In this document: positions 8,548 through 18,571 of the stretch, in pieces
How the letters are laid out: every line of letters begins with the position of its first letter
How positions within the stretch are numbered: the first letter of the stretch is position 1
DNA from: Aeromonas bestiarum
GTDB lineage: Bacteria; Pseudomonadota; Gammaproteobacteria; Enterobacterales; Aeromonadaceae
Assembly: GCF_000819745.1 (NCBI RefSeq)
Contig: NZ_CDDA01000032.1
Location: 225,068-266,391 of the forward strand
DNA length: 41,324 nt
Reading direction: 5' to 3'
Position numbers and translations under genes: made by a program
Notes under the pieces: model-generated
Databases searched by the model: none
Seen by the model: the letters and a program-made list of their open reading frames with translations, nothing else
Told to the model about the DNA's origin: nothing

Positions 8548-9762
8548 ATGACTGGCGGACAAATAGCAAACGTAGATCTTATCAAGCAGGTCAACAGTGC
8601 GGCCGTATATCGGCTCATCGACCTGCAAGGCCCCATCTCGCGGGTCAAAATTGCCGAGTTGAGTCAGCTGGCCCCGGCCAGCGTGACCAAAATAACCCGG
8701 CAACTGATCGAACATGGCCTGATCAAGGAGACCTCACCACAAGCCTCTACCGGCGGGCGGCGCGCCATCTCCCTGACCACCATTAAGCATCGCTTTCAGT
8801 TTGTGTCCGCCAAGCTCGGCCGCGGCTATCTGCAGCTGAGCCTGTACGATCTCGACGGCAAGGAGCTCGATCAGCACATCACCCAGGTGACCGAGATCGA
8901 CCAGCAGCCCGTGGTCGACATGCTGCTGCGCGAAATTGGTGCCTTCATCGACGCCCAGCAGGAGCGCAGCCGCAACCTGATCAGCATAGCGCTGACCATG
9001 CCGGGTCTGGTCAATCCGGAATCGGGCATGGTCATCTATACCCCCAAGTACCAGATCCGCAATCTGGCGCTGGCTAAGCTGCTGGAGAACCACTTCAACC
9101 TGCCCTGCTACGTGGGCAACGACACCCGCTCCCTGGCGCTGGCCGAGCACTTCTTCGGTGAATCCCGCGACTGCATGGACTCCATCCTGGTGAGCGTGCA
9201 CCAGGGGGCCGGCTCCGGCATCATCACCAAGGGCAAGGTGTTCCTCGGTCAGAACCGCAACGTCGGCGAGATCGGCCACATTCAGGTCGAACCGCTCGGC
9301 AAGCGCTGCCACTGCGGCAACTTCGGCTGCTTGGAGACCATAGCCTCCAACGAGGCCATCGTCGACAAGGTGAAAGAGCTCATCAGCCGCGGCCACCTGA
9401 GCTCGCTGCAGGAGAAGCACATCACCATCCAGGAGGTGTGCAAGGCCGCCATGGCCGGTGATGAACTGGCCCGCAGCGTGATCGAGAACGTGGGTGAGCA
9501 TCTGGGACGGGCGGTGGCCATCACGGTCAACCTGTTCAACCCGCAGAAGGTGCTGATCGCCGGTGAAATCACCGCCGCCGAAGAGATCCTCTTCCCGGCC
9601 ATCCGCCGCTGTGTCGAGCACCAGTCTCTGCCGAGCTTCCACCGTGGTCTGCCCATAGTGAAGGCGCGCTTCCAGAACCAGCCCACCATAGGCGGCTTCG
9701 CCCTGGTGAAGCGGGCCCTGCTGGAGGGTGATCTGTTGCAGATCATCATGGAGCAGAAGTAA
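8548..9762 (+). CDS. nagC: NagC-type ROK-family transcriptional regulator
   Basis: This repressor of amino-sugar genes should sense GlcNAc-6-phosphate. The 404-residue protein starts at MTGGQIANVD, four bases after the nagA stop. An in-frame ATG at 8485 lies inside nagA and is rejected. An N-terminal winged helix-turn-helix (about residues 15-75, ISRVKIAELSQLAPASVTKITRQL) precedes the ROK domain. The ROK zinc site is CHCGNFGCLE near residue 255, and the glycine-rich GAGSGIITKG lies just before it. As the last gene of nagBAC it is probably autoregulated through the dyads at 6330-6428. A bidirectional terminator follows 25 bases after its stop. Confidence 0.95.
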   Translation: MTGGQIANVDLIKQVNSAAVYRLIDLQGPISRVKIAELSQLAPASVTKITRQLIEHGLIKETSPQASTGGRRAISLTTIKHRFQFVSAKLGRGYLQLSLYDLDGKELDQHITQVTEIDQQPVVDMLLREIGAFIDAQQERSRNLISIALTMPGLVNPESGMVIYTPKYQIRNLALAKLLENHFNLPCYVGNDTRSLALAEHFFGESRDCMDSILVSVHQGAGSGIITKGKVFLGQNRNVGEIGHIQVEPLGKRCHCGNFGCLETIASNEAIVDKVKELISRGHLSSLQEKHITIQEVCKAAMAGDELARSVIENVGEHLGRAVAITVNLFNPQKVLIAGEITAAEEILFPAIRRCVEHQSLPSFHRGLPIVKARFQNQPTIGGFALVKRALLEGDLLQIIMEQK

Positions 9763-9781
9763 GGCGCTTGCCTTGCGAGAT

Positions 9782-9812
9782 AAAAAACGGCAGCCACTGG
9801 CTGCCGTTTTTT
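9782..9812. terminator. Bidirectional terminator between nagC and eptA
   Basis: CGGCAGCC (9788-9795) pairs with GGCTGCCG (9799-9806) around ACT. Six A precede and six T follow, so it can end transcription from nagC on the plus strand and eptA on the minus strand. A near copy lies at 11660-11687. Confidence 0.92.
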
Positions 9813-9832
9813 ATTGTGTGCTGTTCGCAGGT

Positions 9833-11449
9833 TTAGCCTGCCCGGCACGGCTTGAACAGATCCAACGCGCCGTCATACACCTTTGTCTGCACATCCATGA
9901 TCCCCAGCATTGAGTGGAACAGGTTGTCATGGGAGAAGCGCTGGCTGGCCGCCTCCTGCTGCAGGCAATCCATGTTCAGCCGCCGATCTGCCTGCAACTG
10001 GGGGGAGAGCCAGGTCAGCAGTGGCACCCGGGTCTGATCATCCGGCGCGAACTTGTAGGGGGTGCCGTGCAGGTAGAGCCCCATGGCACCGAGGGATTCG
10101 CCGTGATCGGAGAGATAGACCAGCCCCACGTTGTAGTCGTTCTGCAGCGTCTTGAGCTTGTCGATCAGCCGTGCCACTACCTTGTCGGTGTAACGTATGG
10201 TGTTGTCATAGCTGTTGACCAGCTCTTCATTGGTGCAGTTTTCGATGTCGCTGCGCGGGCAGTCCGGCACGAAGAAGCGCTCGGAGGCGGGGTAGCGCCG
10301 ATAATAGGTCGGGCCGTGGCTGCCCATCAGGTGAAAAGCCACCAGCTTGTTGCCCTTCATCTGCGCTATCTGCTGATCCAGCCCCTCCAGCATCACCTCG
10401 TCGTAGCAGGAGCCTCTCTGGCAATACTGCGGGAATGCCTTGGCCTCTATGTCTATGGTGGGCACGTTCTTGCACACCCCCTTGCAGCCACCGTCGTTCT
10501 CCTTCCACAGCACGGAGATGCCGGCGTGTTGCAGCACATCCAGCATGCCATCCCGCGACTGGGCCAGGGTGTCGTCATATTCCCGGCGCGTGAGATTGGA
10601 GAACATGCAGGGCACGGAGACGGCCGTGGCGGTGCCGCAGGAGCGCACGTTGCGAAACGAGACCATGCCCGCCTCCTGAGCGGTGAAGCTGTTGGTCTGC
10701 TTCCCGTAGCCGTTGAGGGAGTAGTTCTGGCTGCGCGCCGTCTCCCCCACCACCAGAAACATCAGGGTCGGCTTGCCGCCCTGCCCCACCACTTTGGCAT
10801 CGGTCCCCAGCGGCTGATAGGGGATGGGGGTGGCAAACAGGATATCCGTGGCGTAACGATAGAGACCGTGTACATAGTTGGCGGGCACTATCTCCTTGCC
10901 GAGGGACTTGTTGTTGCGCCCGACCGAGGCGTAATCCTGGTAATAGAGCGCGGCCACCCCCACCAGAAACAGCAGCGACAGGGCGATGGAACCAAGACGC
11001 AACCCCAGTCCCTTATACCAGGGGCTGGGATAGGTTATTTTCACCCACAGCAAGGCCAGCGCCGGCAGCAGTCCGGTCAGCAGGAACCAGAGCGCGACCG
11101 AGCCATTGAGGTAGGCCGTCGCCTCCCCGCTGTTGGTCTCGACTATGTTCTGCACCATGCTCACGTCGAAGATGACGCCGTACTTGAGCATGGCGTAGCT
11201 GACCACAGAGCCCATCAGGATCAGCAGCACGAAGAAGGGCTTGAGCAGATAGCGGAAGGTAAAGGGCAGAAACACCGCATTGAGCGCGGCCAGCAGCACC
11301 AGGGGGATAGAGAGGGCAAAGCCCGCCTTGACGTGCTCCAGCTGGGTGAGAATGTGGTAAAAGTGCAGGAAGATGGGCCAGTTGAACACCAGTGCAAACA
11401 GCAGCACCAGCAACAGATTCACCTTCATCACTCCCAGGGTGATGCGCAT
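9833..11449 (-). CDS. eptA: Lipid A phosphoethanolamine transferase, EptA / MCR-3-like
   Basis: This inner-membrane enzyme transfers phosphoethanolamine from phosphatidylethanolamine to lipid A phosphate, lowering surface charge; the family is linked to polymyxin tolerance. From the chosen start it has 538 residues. Five hydrophobic segments fill about residues 8-170, followed by a periplasmic alkaline-phosphatase-like domain. Zinc and catalytic residues are present: E236 in VVGETARS, T273 in SCGTATAV, and D448/H449 in YLSDHGES. Many paired cysteines are kept. Long stretches match MCR-3 as I recall it (ALYYQDY-SVGRNN, WKENDGGCKGVC). The start at 11449 has GGAG seven bases upstream; in-frame ATGs at 11428 and 11572 fit less well. 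A PmrA-box match lies at 11596-11612. The gene is flanked by near-identical terminators and may have been acquired. Confidence 0.92.
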   Translation of the reverse strand: MRITLGVMKVNLLLVLLFALVFNWPIFLHFYHILTQLEHVKAGFALSIPLVLLAALNAVFLPFTFRYLLKPFFVLLILMGSVVSYAMLKYGVIFDVSMVQNIVETNSGEATAYLNGSVALWFLLTGLLPALALLWVKITYPSPWYKGLGLRLGSIALSLLFLVGVAALYYQDYASVGRNNKSLGKEIVPANYVHGLYRYATDILFATPIPYQPLGTDAKVVGQGGKPTLMFLVVGETARSQNYSLNGYGKQTNSFTAQEAGMVSFRNVRSCGTATAVSVPCMFSNLTRREYDDTLAQSRDGMLDVLQHAGISVLWKENDGGCKGVCKNVPTIDIEAKAFPQYCQRGSCYDEVMLEGLDQQIAQMKGNKLVAFHLMGSHGPTYYRRYPASERFFVPDCPRSDIENCTNEELVNSYDNTIRYTDKVVARLIDKLKTLQNDYNVGLVYLSDHGESLGAMGLYLHGTPYKFAPDDQTRVPLLTWLSPQLQADRRLNMDCLQQEAASQRFSHDNLFHSMLGIMDVQTKVYDGALDLFKPCRAG

Positions 11450-11581
11450 AACGATACTCCGACAAACCAGGCAGGACTGGGGCCCCTGCATGGGGGCACC
11501 CGTTGTGAGTGCTCGCTTGCCGCGCACCTCTTCCTGAGGGCAAGCACGGCAAGGGGCTGGGCGCCCGGACACGGCAGGCAG

Positions 11582-11612
11582 CTTAAGTCGCCAAACTTAA
11601 GGGAAAATTAAG
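11582..11612 (-). promoter_or_regulatory. PmrA-box-like repeat upstream of eptA
   Basis: On the minus strand CTTAAT-N5-CTTAAG (11612-11596) matches the PmrA consensus YTTAAK-N5-YTTAAK at every specified position. A third CTTAAG lies at 11587-11582. The element is 147 bases upstream of the eptA start codon and points toward it. PmrA control of pmrC/eptA is established in enterics; control here is inferred from the motif. Confidence 0.7.
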
Positions 11613-11659
11613 GCGGGCAATGTCACGACCGGCGCGACCTTCAAGCGCGGAGCAACCAT

Positions 11660-11687
11660 AAAAAACGGCAGCCGAGGCTGCCGTTTT
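11660..11687 (-). terminator. Terminator of yebC
   Basis: CGGCAGC (11666-11672) pairs with GCTGCCG (11677-11683) around CGAG. The run of six A at 11660-11665 becomes a T-run on the minus strand, the direction of yebC. The stem is nearly the same as that of the terminator at 9782-9812. Confidence 0.88.
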
Positions 11688-11733
11688 AGCGGGGGCGAAC
11701 AGAACGTCGCCACCAGAGTGTTCACGAACCGGA

Positions 11734-12474
11734 TTACAGGGTCGCGGCGACTTCGTCGGAGATGGAGCCGTTGTGGTACACCTCCTGCACGTCGTCCAGA
11801 TCTTCCAGCATGTCGATGAGGCGCATCAGCTTGGGGGCGGTTTCCGCATCCAGCTCGGCTTCGGTGGAAGGAATCATGGTCACTTCGGCGCTCTCGGCCT
11901 TGAAGCCGGCGGCCTCCAGCGCATCCAGCACGGTCCCGAAGTCGTTCGGGGTGGTGTACACCTCGATGGAACCATCTTCCTCGGTCACCACGTCATCGGC
12001 GCCCGCTTCCAGGGCCGCATCCATCAGGGCATCTTCATCGACACCGACGAAGGTCAGCAGACCTTTCTTGCTGAACAGGTAGGCGACCGAGCCGTCGGTG
12101 CCCAGGTTGCCGCCGCACTTGCTGAAGGCATGACGCACTTCCGCCACGGTACGGTTGCGGTTGTCGGTCAGGCACTCCACCATGACGGCGGAGCCAGCCG
12201 GGCCGTAGCCTTCGTAGACTATGGTCTCGAGCTGCTCGCCGTCGCCACCACCGGCCCCACGTGCGATGGCGCGGTTGATGGTGTCGCGGGTCATGTTGCC
12301 GGTCAGGGCAGCCGCCACCGCCGCACGCAGGCGTGGGTTGTTGGCGGGATCCGGATCGCCGATACGAGCCGAGGTGGTGATTTCACGGATCAGCTTGGTG
12401 AAGATCTTGCCGCGCTTGGCATCCTGAGCTGCCTTGCGGTGTTTGATGTTGGCCCACTTACTGTGACCTGCCAT
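11734..12474 (-). CDS. yebC: YebC/PmpR-family protein
   Basis: The 246-residue protein begins [18 protein letters not shown], the invariant N-terminus of the TACO1/YebC family. The rest covers the three family domains, with [12 protein letters not shown] near residue 65 and an acidic C-terminal part. Family members are reported as DNA-binding regulators, and more recently as translation factors that help ribosomes at proline stretches; which role applies here cannot be seen. GGAGAG precedes ATG. It follows aspS by 92 bases on the same strand, as in many gammaproteobacteria. The usual next gene, ruvC, is absent: a terminator and eptA follow instead. Confidence 0.95.
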   Translation of the reverse strand: MAGHSKWANIKHRKAAQDAKRGKIFTKLIREITTSARIGDPDPANNPRLRAAVAAALTGNMTRDTINRAIARGAGGGDGEQLETIVYEGYGPAGSAVMVECLTDNRNRTVAEVRHAFSKCGGNLGTDGSVAYLFSKKGLLTFVGVDEDALMDAALEAGADDVVTEEDGSIEVYTTPNDFGTVLDALEAAGFKAESAEVTMIPSTEAELDAETAPKLMRLIDMLEDLDDVQEVYHNGSISDEVAATL

Positions 12475-12566
12475 AGAGACTCTCCGTTATATTTTTTAGA
12501 TTTCAATAACACAAAGTGACCGGGTAGGCCGCGCCGGGCGCGGCCGGGACTGTGCCGGATGCCGGC

Positions 12567-14333
12567 TTATTCATCACCCTTGACGGTCGTCGCAATCGCC
12601 AGTTCGCTCATCTGCGCCTGGTTGGCAAAGCTGGGGGCGTCTGTCATCAGACAGGCGGCCGCCGTGGTTTTCGGGAAGGCAATCACGTCCCGGATGTTGT
12701 CGGTACCGGTCAGCAGCATGCTGAGGCGATCCAGGCCGAAGGCCAGACCGGCGTGCGGCGGGGTACCGTACTTCAACGCATCCAGCAGGAAGCCGAACTT
12801 CAGACGCTGCTCGGCCGGGGTGATGCCGAGGATGTCGAAGACGGTGGCCTGCATCTCGCTGTTGTGGATACGCACAGAACCGCCACCCACTTCGTAGCCG
12901 TTGATGACCATGTCGTAGGCGTTGGCATAGGCGCTGAGCGGGTTGGCTTTCAGCTCGCTCGGGCCCAGGTTGCTCGGCGCTGTGAAGGGGTGGTGCATGG
13001 CCGCCAGGCCGCCTTCGCTGTCTTCCTCGAACATGGGGAAGTCGATGACCCACAGCGGCTTCCAGCTGTTTTCCATCAGACCCAGATCGCGGCCCACTTT
13101 CAGACGCAGGGCACCGATGGCATCGGCCACCACTTTCTTGCTGTCGGCGCCGAAGAAGATGATGTCGCCGTCGGCGGCGCCGGTACGGGTCAGGATCTCG
13201 CGCACTATCTCGTCAGACAGGAACTTGGCAACCGGAGACTGTACGCCTTCAATACCGTTGGCGGCGTCGTTGACCTTCATCCAGGCCAGGCCCTTGGCAC
13301 CGTAGATGCCGACAAACTTGGTGTACTCGTCGATCTGCTTGCGGGACAGCTCGGCGCCGCCCGGCACTTTCAGGGCCGCCACACGGCCTTTCGGGTCGTT
13401 GGCGGGGCCGGCGAACACGGCGAACTCGACGGCGGTCAGCAGGTCAGCCACATCGACCAGCTCCATCGGCAGACGCAGGTCCGGCTTGTCGGAGCCGAAA
13501 CGGCGCATGGCCTCATCGAAGGTCATCACGGGGAAGTCGCCCAGATCCACGGCCAGCACGTGTTGCCACAGGTTGCGGATCATCTCTTCCATCAGCTCGC
13601 GCACTTGCGGCGCCGTCATGAAGGAGGTCTCCACGTCGATCTGGGTGAATTCCGGCTGACGGTCGGCACGCAGGTCTTCGTCACGGAAGCACTTGACGAT
13701 CTGGTAGTAGCGGTCGAAGCCGGACATCATCAGCAACTGCTTGAACAGCTGCGGGGACTGCGGCAGGGCGTAGAACTTGCCCTTGTGCACCCGGCTCGGC
13801 ACCAGATAGTCACGGGCACCTTCCGGGGTGGCCTTGGTCAGCATGGGGGTTTCGATGTCGAGGAAGCCGTGCTCGTCCATGAAGCGACGCACGAAGGCGC
13901 TGGCCTTGGCACGGGTCTTCAGGTACTTGGCCATCTCGGGGCGACGCAGATCCAGATAACGGAACTTGAGGCGCTGCTCTTCGCTGTTGACCTGGTTGAA
14001 GTCCAGCGGCAGCGGCTCGGCGCGGTTGATGATGGTGAGCTCGTGGGCGAACACTTCGATGGCGCCTGTGGCCATGTCGCTGTTGCGCTGGGAGTCAGGA
14101 CGAGCACGTACCACACCTGAGACCTGAATGCAGAACTCGCCGCGCAGTTCGGAGGCCAGGGCGAAGGCGTCCGGCTTGTCCGGATCGAAGAACACCTGCA
14201 CGATCCCTTCCCGGTCACGCATGTCGATAAAGATGAGGCCGCCCAGGTCGCGACGACGATGGACCCAACCGCACAATGTAATGGTCTGCCCAGCATGGGC
14301 CTCATTGACCTGTCCGCAATAGATAGAGCGCAT
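12567..14333 (-). CDS. aspS: Aspartyl-tRNA synthetase
   Basis: This class II synthetase charges tRNA-Asp. It has 588 residues (E. coli AspRS about 590). The N-terminal OB-fold anticodon domain is visible (residues 1-110, [18 protein letters not shown]). The class II catalytic core carries [30 protein letters not shown] motif 2, a bacterial GAD insertion domain and the C-terminal motif 3, GLAFGLDRL. The start MRSIYCGQ at 14333 has AAGGAAG before it. The frame stays open about 100 codons further upstream to 14633, but that part is arginine-rich, unlike AspRS, and lies in the transcribed leader. A good promoter lies at 14648-14677, leaving a leader of about 300 bases. Confidence 0.97.
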   Translation of the reverse strand: MRSIYCGQVNEAHAGQTITLCGWVHRRRDLGGLIFIDMRDREGIVQVFFDPDKPDAFALASELRGEFCIQVSGVVRARPDSQRNSDMATGAIEVFAHELTIINRAEPLPLDFNQVNSEEQRLKFRYLDLRRPEMAKYLKTRAKASAFVRRFMDEHGFLDIETPMLTKATPEGARDYLVPSRVHKGKFYALPQSPQLFKQLLMMSGFDRYYQIVKCFRDEDLRADRQPEFTQIDVETSFMTAPQVRELMEEMIRNLWQHVLAVDLGDFPVMTFDEAMRRFGSDKPDLRLPMELVDVADLLTAVEFAVFAGPANDPKGRVAALKVPGGAELSRKQIDEYTKFVGIYGAKGLAWMKVNDAANGIEGVQSPVAKFLSDEIVREILTRTGAADGDIIFFGADSKKVVADAIGALRLKVGRDLGLMENSWKPLWVIDFPMFEEDSEGGLAAMHHPFTAPSNLGPSELKANPLSAYANAYDMVINGYEVGGGSVRIHNSEMQATVFDILGITPAEQRLKFGFLLDALKYGTPPHAGLAFGLDRLSMLLTGTDNIRDVIAFPKTTAAACLMTDAPSFANQAQMSELAIATTVKGDE

Positions 14334-14459
14334 GGACTTCTTCCTTCGAAATTGTAGAGAGACGGTGAACCTGGGTCGCCGGGCACGACTGGCAAGCACC
14401 GTCTGTCTCACAGCTGGCCAGAGTCTTGTTCTTACCCGGTTTGAAATCTGTCTCATACC

Positions 14460-14480
14460 GTCCGATCCCCTGGATCGGAC
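14460..14480 (-). other. Perfect hairpin in the aspS leader
   Basis: GTCCGATCC pairs with GGATCGGAC over nine base pairs around a three-base loop, about 130 bases before the aspS start codon. There is no T-run on the minus strand, so it is not a plain terminator. Confidence 0.6.
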
Positions 14481-14647
14481 ACCTGCCACCGATATCGGCT
14501 CGACCAGAGGCGGCTGGCAAGCGGCCGGGCAGTCGGTCAGAGGGCATCGGAAAGCGTCGTTGTTTGGCCAATTCATGGCCGCTACCGTCGCCACAATATG
14601 CGCACAGCGGCGTGAGTCACAACAAATTGGCAAACAAAAGGGCTGGC

Positions 14648-14677
14648 ATTATAGAGGAAAACCCCCATTTGGGTAAA
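14648..14677 (-). promoter_or_regulatory. Probable sigma-70 promoter of aspS
   Basis: On the minus strand TTTACC (14677-14672) lies 18 bases before a perfect TATAAT (14653-14648). Transcription should begin near 14641, about 307 bases before the aspS start codon. Confidence 0.65.
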
Positions 14678-14765
14678 ATGGCCAGCAGCCCCCTTTGCCC
14701 TGTTTTTTACATCTCAAGGCAAAAAATGGGCGCAAAACGAGATAAACCCGCAGACAGGATCCGTC

Positions 14766-15614
14766 ATGAGCCTCTTTTTGGGCCTGCCACAATGGTCACA
14801 CCCGGCCTGGCCCGGTCAATTATTGGGCGTGGGGGCCAAACCCGCCGAGCACCTCGCCCACTACGCCCGGGTGTTCAACACGGTAGAAGGCAACACCACC
14901 TTCTACGCCTCGCCGACCCCGGAAACGGTGCTACGCTGGGCCGATGCGGTGCCCACCCACTTTCGCTTCAGCTTCAAGTTTCCGAAAGAAATCAGCCATC
15001 AGAGCGATCTGGTGAGCGCCGACAAGCAGGTGAGCGACTTTATCCGCCTGCTGGAACCCTTGCATGACAAGCTGGGACTGCTCAAGCTCCAACTGCCCGC
15101 CCGCTTCGGCCCGAGCGGCCTTCCCCGTCTCGCTGAATTCTTCAACCGGCTGCCGACACAGTTTCGCTATGCCCTCGAGGTGCGCCACCCCGATTTCTTC
15201 GCCAAGGGCGAGGCGGAGCGCAGCCTGAACCGTATGCTGATGGAAAAAGGCATCAACCGCATCATGCTCGACAGCCGGCCGCTGCTCTCTGTGCCGGCCA
15301 CCACGGCCGCCATGATAGATGCCCAGGGCAAGAAGCCCAGACTGCCGGTACATCTGCTGGCCACCGCCAGCGCCCCCGTGGTGCGGCTCATCGGTCTGCC
15401 GGATCCGGCCGCCAATCACCCCTTCCTGCCCAGCTGGTTGCCCCATTGGCGTCAGTGGCTGGCGGAGGGCAAGGATCTCTACCTCTTTATACATACCGCT
15501 GACAATGCCCAGTCACCCGAGCTGGCCCGCCAGATAACCCGCCTGTTGGGGCAGGAGATGGCCCCCTGGCCGGGGGAAAACGATCGCGCGCGCCAGGGCG
15601 TGCTGCGCTTTTAG
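14766..15614 (+). CDS. DUF72 family protein, YecE-like
   Basis: The 282-residue protein belongs to the DUF72/YecE family, a TIM-barrel-like fold of unknown biochemical role. Typical features are WPGQLLG near the N-terminus, FNTVEGNTTFYASP near residue 37, RFSFKFPKEISH near residue 75 and a Glu/His-rich barrel core (YALEVRHPDFF). AGGA lies upstream of the ATG. Its place divergent from aspS recalls E. coli, where yecE lies close to aspS. The DNA after the stop has a weak A-rich/T-rich hairpin near 15646-15668. No function is claimed. Confidence 0.88.
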   Translation: MSLFLGLPQWSHPAWPGQLLGVGAKPAEHLAHYARVFNTVEGNTTFYASPTPETVLRWADAVPTHFRFSFKFPKEISHQSDLVSADKQVSDFIRLLEPLHDKLGLLKLQLPARFGPSGLPRLAEFFNRLPTQFRYALEVRHPDFFAKGEAERSLNRMLMEKGINRIMLDSRPLLSVPATTAAMIDAQGKKPRLPVHLLATASAPVVRLIGLPDPAANHPFLPSWLPHWRQWLAEGKDLYLFIHTADNAQSPELARQITRLLGQEMAPWPGENDRARQGVLRF

Positions 15615-16746
<1,132 letters not shown>

Positions 16747-16749
16747 GCC

Positions 16750-17727
16750 ATGATCGACTTTGCCAATTTTTATCAACTGATCGCCAAAAACCGGCTGAGC
16801 CACTGGCTGCATACCCTGCCCGCCCAGTTGCACGCCTGGCAGCATGACAACCAGCACGGCGATCTGCCGCGCTGGAATCGTGCCCTCAACAAGCTGCCCA
16901 CAGTCGCGCCCGGCCCCATCGAACTGCAACATGGGGTCGAGATCGGCCATGCCGAGAGCCTGGGCGAGGGGGAGCGCAAGAAGGTCGAGAGCCTGCTGCG
17001 CCACTTCATGCCCTGGCGCAAGGGCCCGTTCACGGTGCACGGCATCCACATCGACACCGAATGGCGCTCCGACTGGAAGTGGGATCGGGTCGTGCCCCAT
17101 ATCAGCCCGCTGGCCGGTCGCTATGTGCTGGATGTGGGCTGCGGCAGCGGTTATCACCTCTGGCGCATGGTGGGGGAAGGCGCCAAACTCGCGGTCGGCA
17201 TAGACCCGAGCCCGCTGTTTCTCTGCCAGTTCGAGGCCATCCGCCACTTTCTCGACGGCGACCAGCGCGCCCACCTGTTGCCGCTCGGCATTCAGGAGCT
17301 GCCGGAGCTGCGCGCCTTTGACACCGTCTTCTCCATGGGGGTGCTCTATCACCGCAAGTCCCCCATCGAGCACATAGAGCAGCTGCGCAACCAGCTCAAA
17401 GACGATGGCGAGCTGGTACTGGAGACCCTGGTGATCGATGGTGGCGTCAACGACGTGCTGGTGCCCACCGACCGTTACGGCAAGATGCGCAACGTCTGGT
17501 TCATCCCCTCGAGCGCGGCCCTCAAGCTCTGGGTCGAGCGCTGCGGCTTCACCGACGTGCGGATAGTAGACGAGAATATGACCAGCACCGACGAACAGCG
17601 TCGTACCGACTGGATGATAAATGAATCCCTGAGCGATTATCTGGACCCTCAAGATCCAGCGCTCACGGTGGAAGGACACCCGGCGCCGAAACGTGCCGTA
17701 CTGATTGCCAGAAAGGCCAAAGACTAG
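16750..17727 (+). CDS. cmoB: tRNA U34 carboxymethyltransferase
   Basis: CmoB transfers the carboxymethyl group of carboxy-SAM to 5-hydroxyuridine at tRNA position 34, giving cmo5U. It is 325 residues, as usual. The N-terminal half carries [10 protein letters not shown] near residue 38 and [14 protein letters not shown] near residue 103. The Rossmann methyltransferase domain follows with [15 protein letters not shown] near residue 123. The C-terminal part has [15 protein letters not shown] and the family's [16 protein letters not shown]. It begins three bases after cmoA. The ribosome binding site is weak, suggesting translational coupling. Confidence 0.96.
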   Translation: MIDFANFYQLIAKNRLSHWLHTLPAQLHAWQHDNQHGDLPRWNRALNKLPTVAPGPIELQHGVEIGHAESLGEGERKKVESLLRHFMPWRKGPFTVHGIHIDTEWRSDWKWDRVVPHISPLAGRYVLDVGCGSGYHLWRMVGEGAKLAVGIDPSPLFLCQFEAIRHFLDGDQRAHLLPLGIQELPELRAFDTVFSMGVLYHRKSPIEHIEQLRNQLKDDGELVLETLVIDGGVNDVLVPTDRYGKMRNVWFIPSSAALKLWVERCGFTDVRIVDENMTSTDEQRRTDWMINESLSDYLDPQDPALTVEGHPAPKRAVLIARKAKD

Positions 17728-17779
17728 CCGATGGCGCCTGTGGAAGTTACACTGACCCAATTCCAGGAAGCACAGTTAA

Positions 17780-18568
17780 ATGAATGACATGAAAAGCAAA
17801 TTAAAAGGAATGACCCTGCTCTCCCTGCTCAGTCTCGGCGGGTGTGTCAGTATGGAGAAAGCGCCCCCGGTACCTACCTTGACGCTGGCCGAGCTTCGCA
17901 CCGAGATCAATCTGAGCGAGCAACGTCTGCAAACATCCATGGAACAGCAACAGAAGCAGTATGTGCAGCAACAGCACCTGCTGGTTCAGCTCAACACTGA
18001 TGTCAACAACATGAAAGAGTCCGTGAAAAAAGTCGACAGCAAGCTCGAATCCTTGCCGCCCGAGCCGCCCAAGCCCATGGCGATCCCGACCGAGAAGTGC
18101 CAGGCACCAAGCCAGGGCCACACGGTCGATGGCAAACTGCTGGTCGGTGAAGCCGAGTGGATCTGGGTAGACGCCGCCAATGACGCCTTCCAGGCGCGGG
18201 TCGATACCGGTGCCACCACCTCCTCCATCAGCGCCCAGGACATCACCATCTTCGAGCGCAACGGCAAAAACTGGGTACGCTTCTTCCTGAGCCACCAGGA
18301 GATGGATGACAAGATCCAGATCGAAGCGCCGCTGGTGCGTCACGTGCGGGTGCGTCAGGCGTCCGCCGACGATCTCGATCGTCGTCCCGTGGTGCGTCTG
18401 GCTGTGCGGATCGGCGACATGACAGAAAAAGCTGAATTTACCCTGAAAGACCGCAGCGACATGACCTTCCCCGTGCTGCTGGGTCGCGAATTTTTGAAAG
18501 ACATCGCCGTGGTTGATGTGGCCCGCGAATATATCCAACCAAAACCCAAGCTCAAGGATGTGAAATAA
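17780..18568 (+). CDS. Retropepsin-like lipoprotein (ATP-dependent zinc protease family)
   Basis: The 262-residue protein is a predicted lipoprotein: a hydrophobic signal ends in the lipobox LGGC with the lipidated Cys at residue 22. Residues 35-95 are polar and probably coiled-coil (EQQQKQYVQQQHLL), ending in a proline-rich linker. Residues 120-250 form the domain often labelled 'putative ATP-dependent zinc protease', which is really a retropepsin-like aspartyl protease fold. Its active-site motif VDTGATTSSI has Asp at 142, and PVLLGREFLKD lies near residue 231. AGGAAG precedes the ATG. Stop and next ATG are three bases apart, so it heads a tight three-gene unit with an inactive transglutaminase membrane protein and an ATP-grasp ligase. 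Substrate unknown. Confidence 0.85.
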   Translation: MNDMKSKLKGMTLLSLLSLGGCVSMEKAPPVPTLTLAELRTEINLSEQRLQTSMEQQQKQYVQQQHLLVQLNTDVNNMKESVKKVDSKLESLPPEPPKPMAIPTEKCQAPSQGHTVDGKLLVGEAEWIWVDAANDAFQARVDTGATTSSISAQDITIFERNGKNWVRFFLSHQEMDDKIQIEAPLVRHVRVRQASADDLDRRPVVRLAVRIGDMTEKAEFTLKDRSDMTFPVLLGREFLKDIAVVDVAREYIQPKPKLKDVK

Positions 18569-18571
18569 TCC

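Larger units (their letters stand above)
11450..11733. other. eptA upstream region and yebC 3' region
   Basis: This 284-base gap contains the eptA leader, the PmrA-box match with an extra CTTAAG (11582-11612) and the yebC terminator (11660-11687). The in-frame extension of eptA to 11572 reads through it, but it is Cys/Pro/Arg-rich and lacks a convincing ribosome binding site. Confidence 0.6.
14334..14765. other. aspS leader and divergent promoter region
   Basis: These 432 bases separate aspS from the divergent DUF72 gene. They hold the aspS promoter at 14648-14677, a roughly 300-base aspS leader with a perfect hairpin at 14460-14480, and the DUF72 upstream region. No separate gene is supported. 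Confidence 0.65.

Noticed and set aside
11450..11572. In-frame upstream extension of eptA
   Set aside because: It would place a Cys/Arg-rich stretch before the first membrane helix. GGAG and homologue length both support the start at 11449.
14334..14633. In-frame upstream extension of aspS
   Set aside because: The added 100 residues are Arg/Cys/Pro-rich and unlike AspRS. The start at 14333 has a good ribosome binding site and the family N-terminus.
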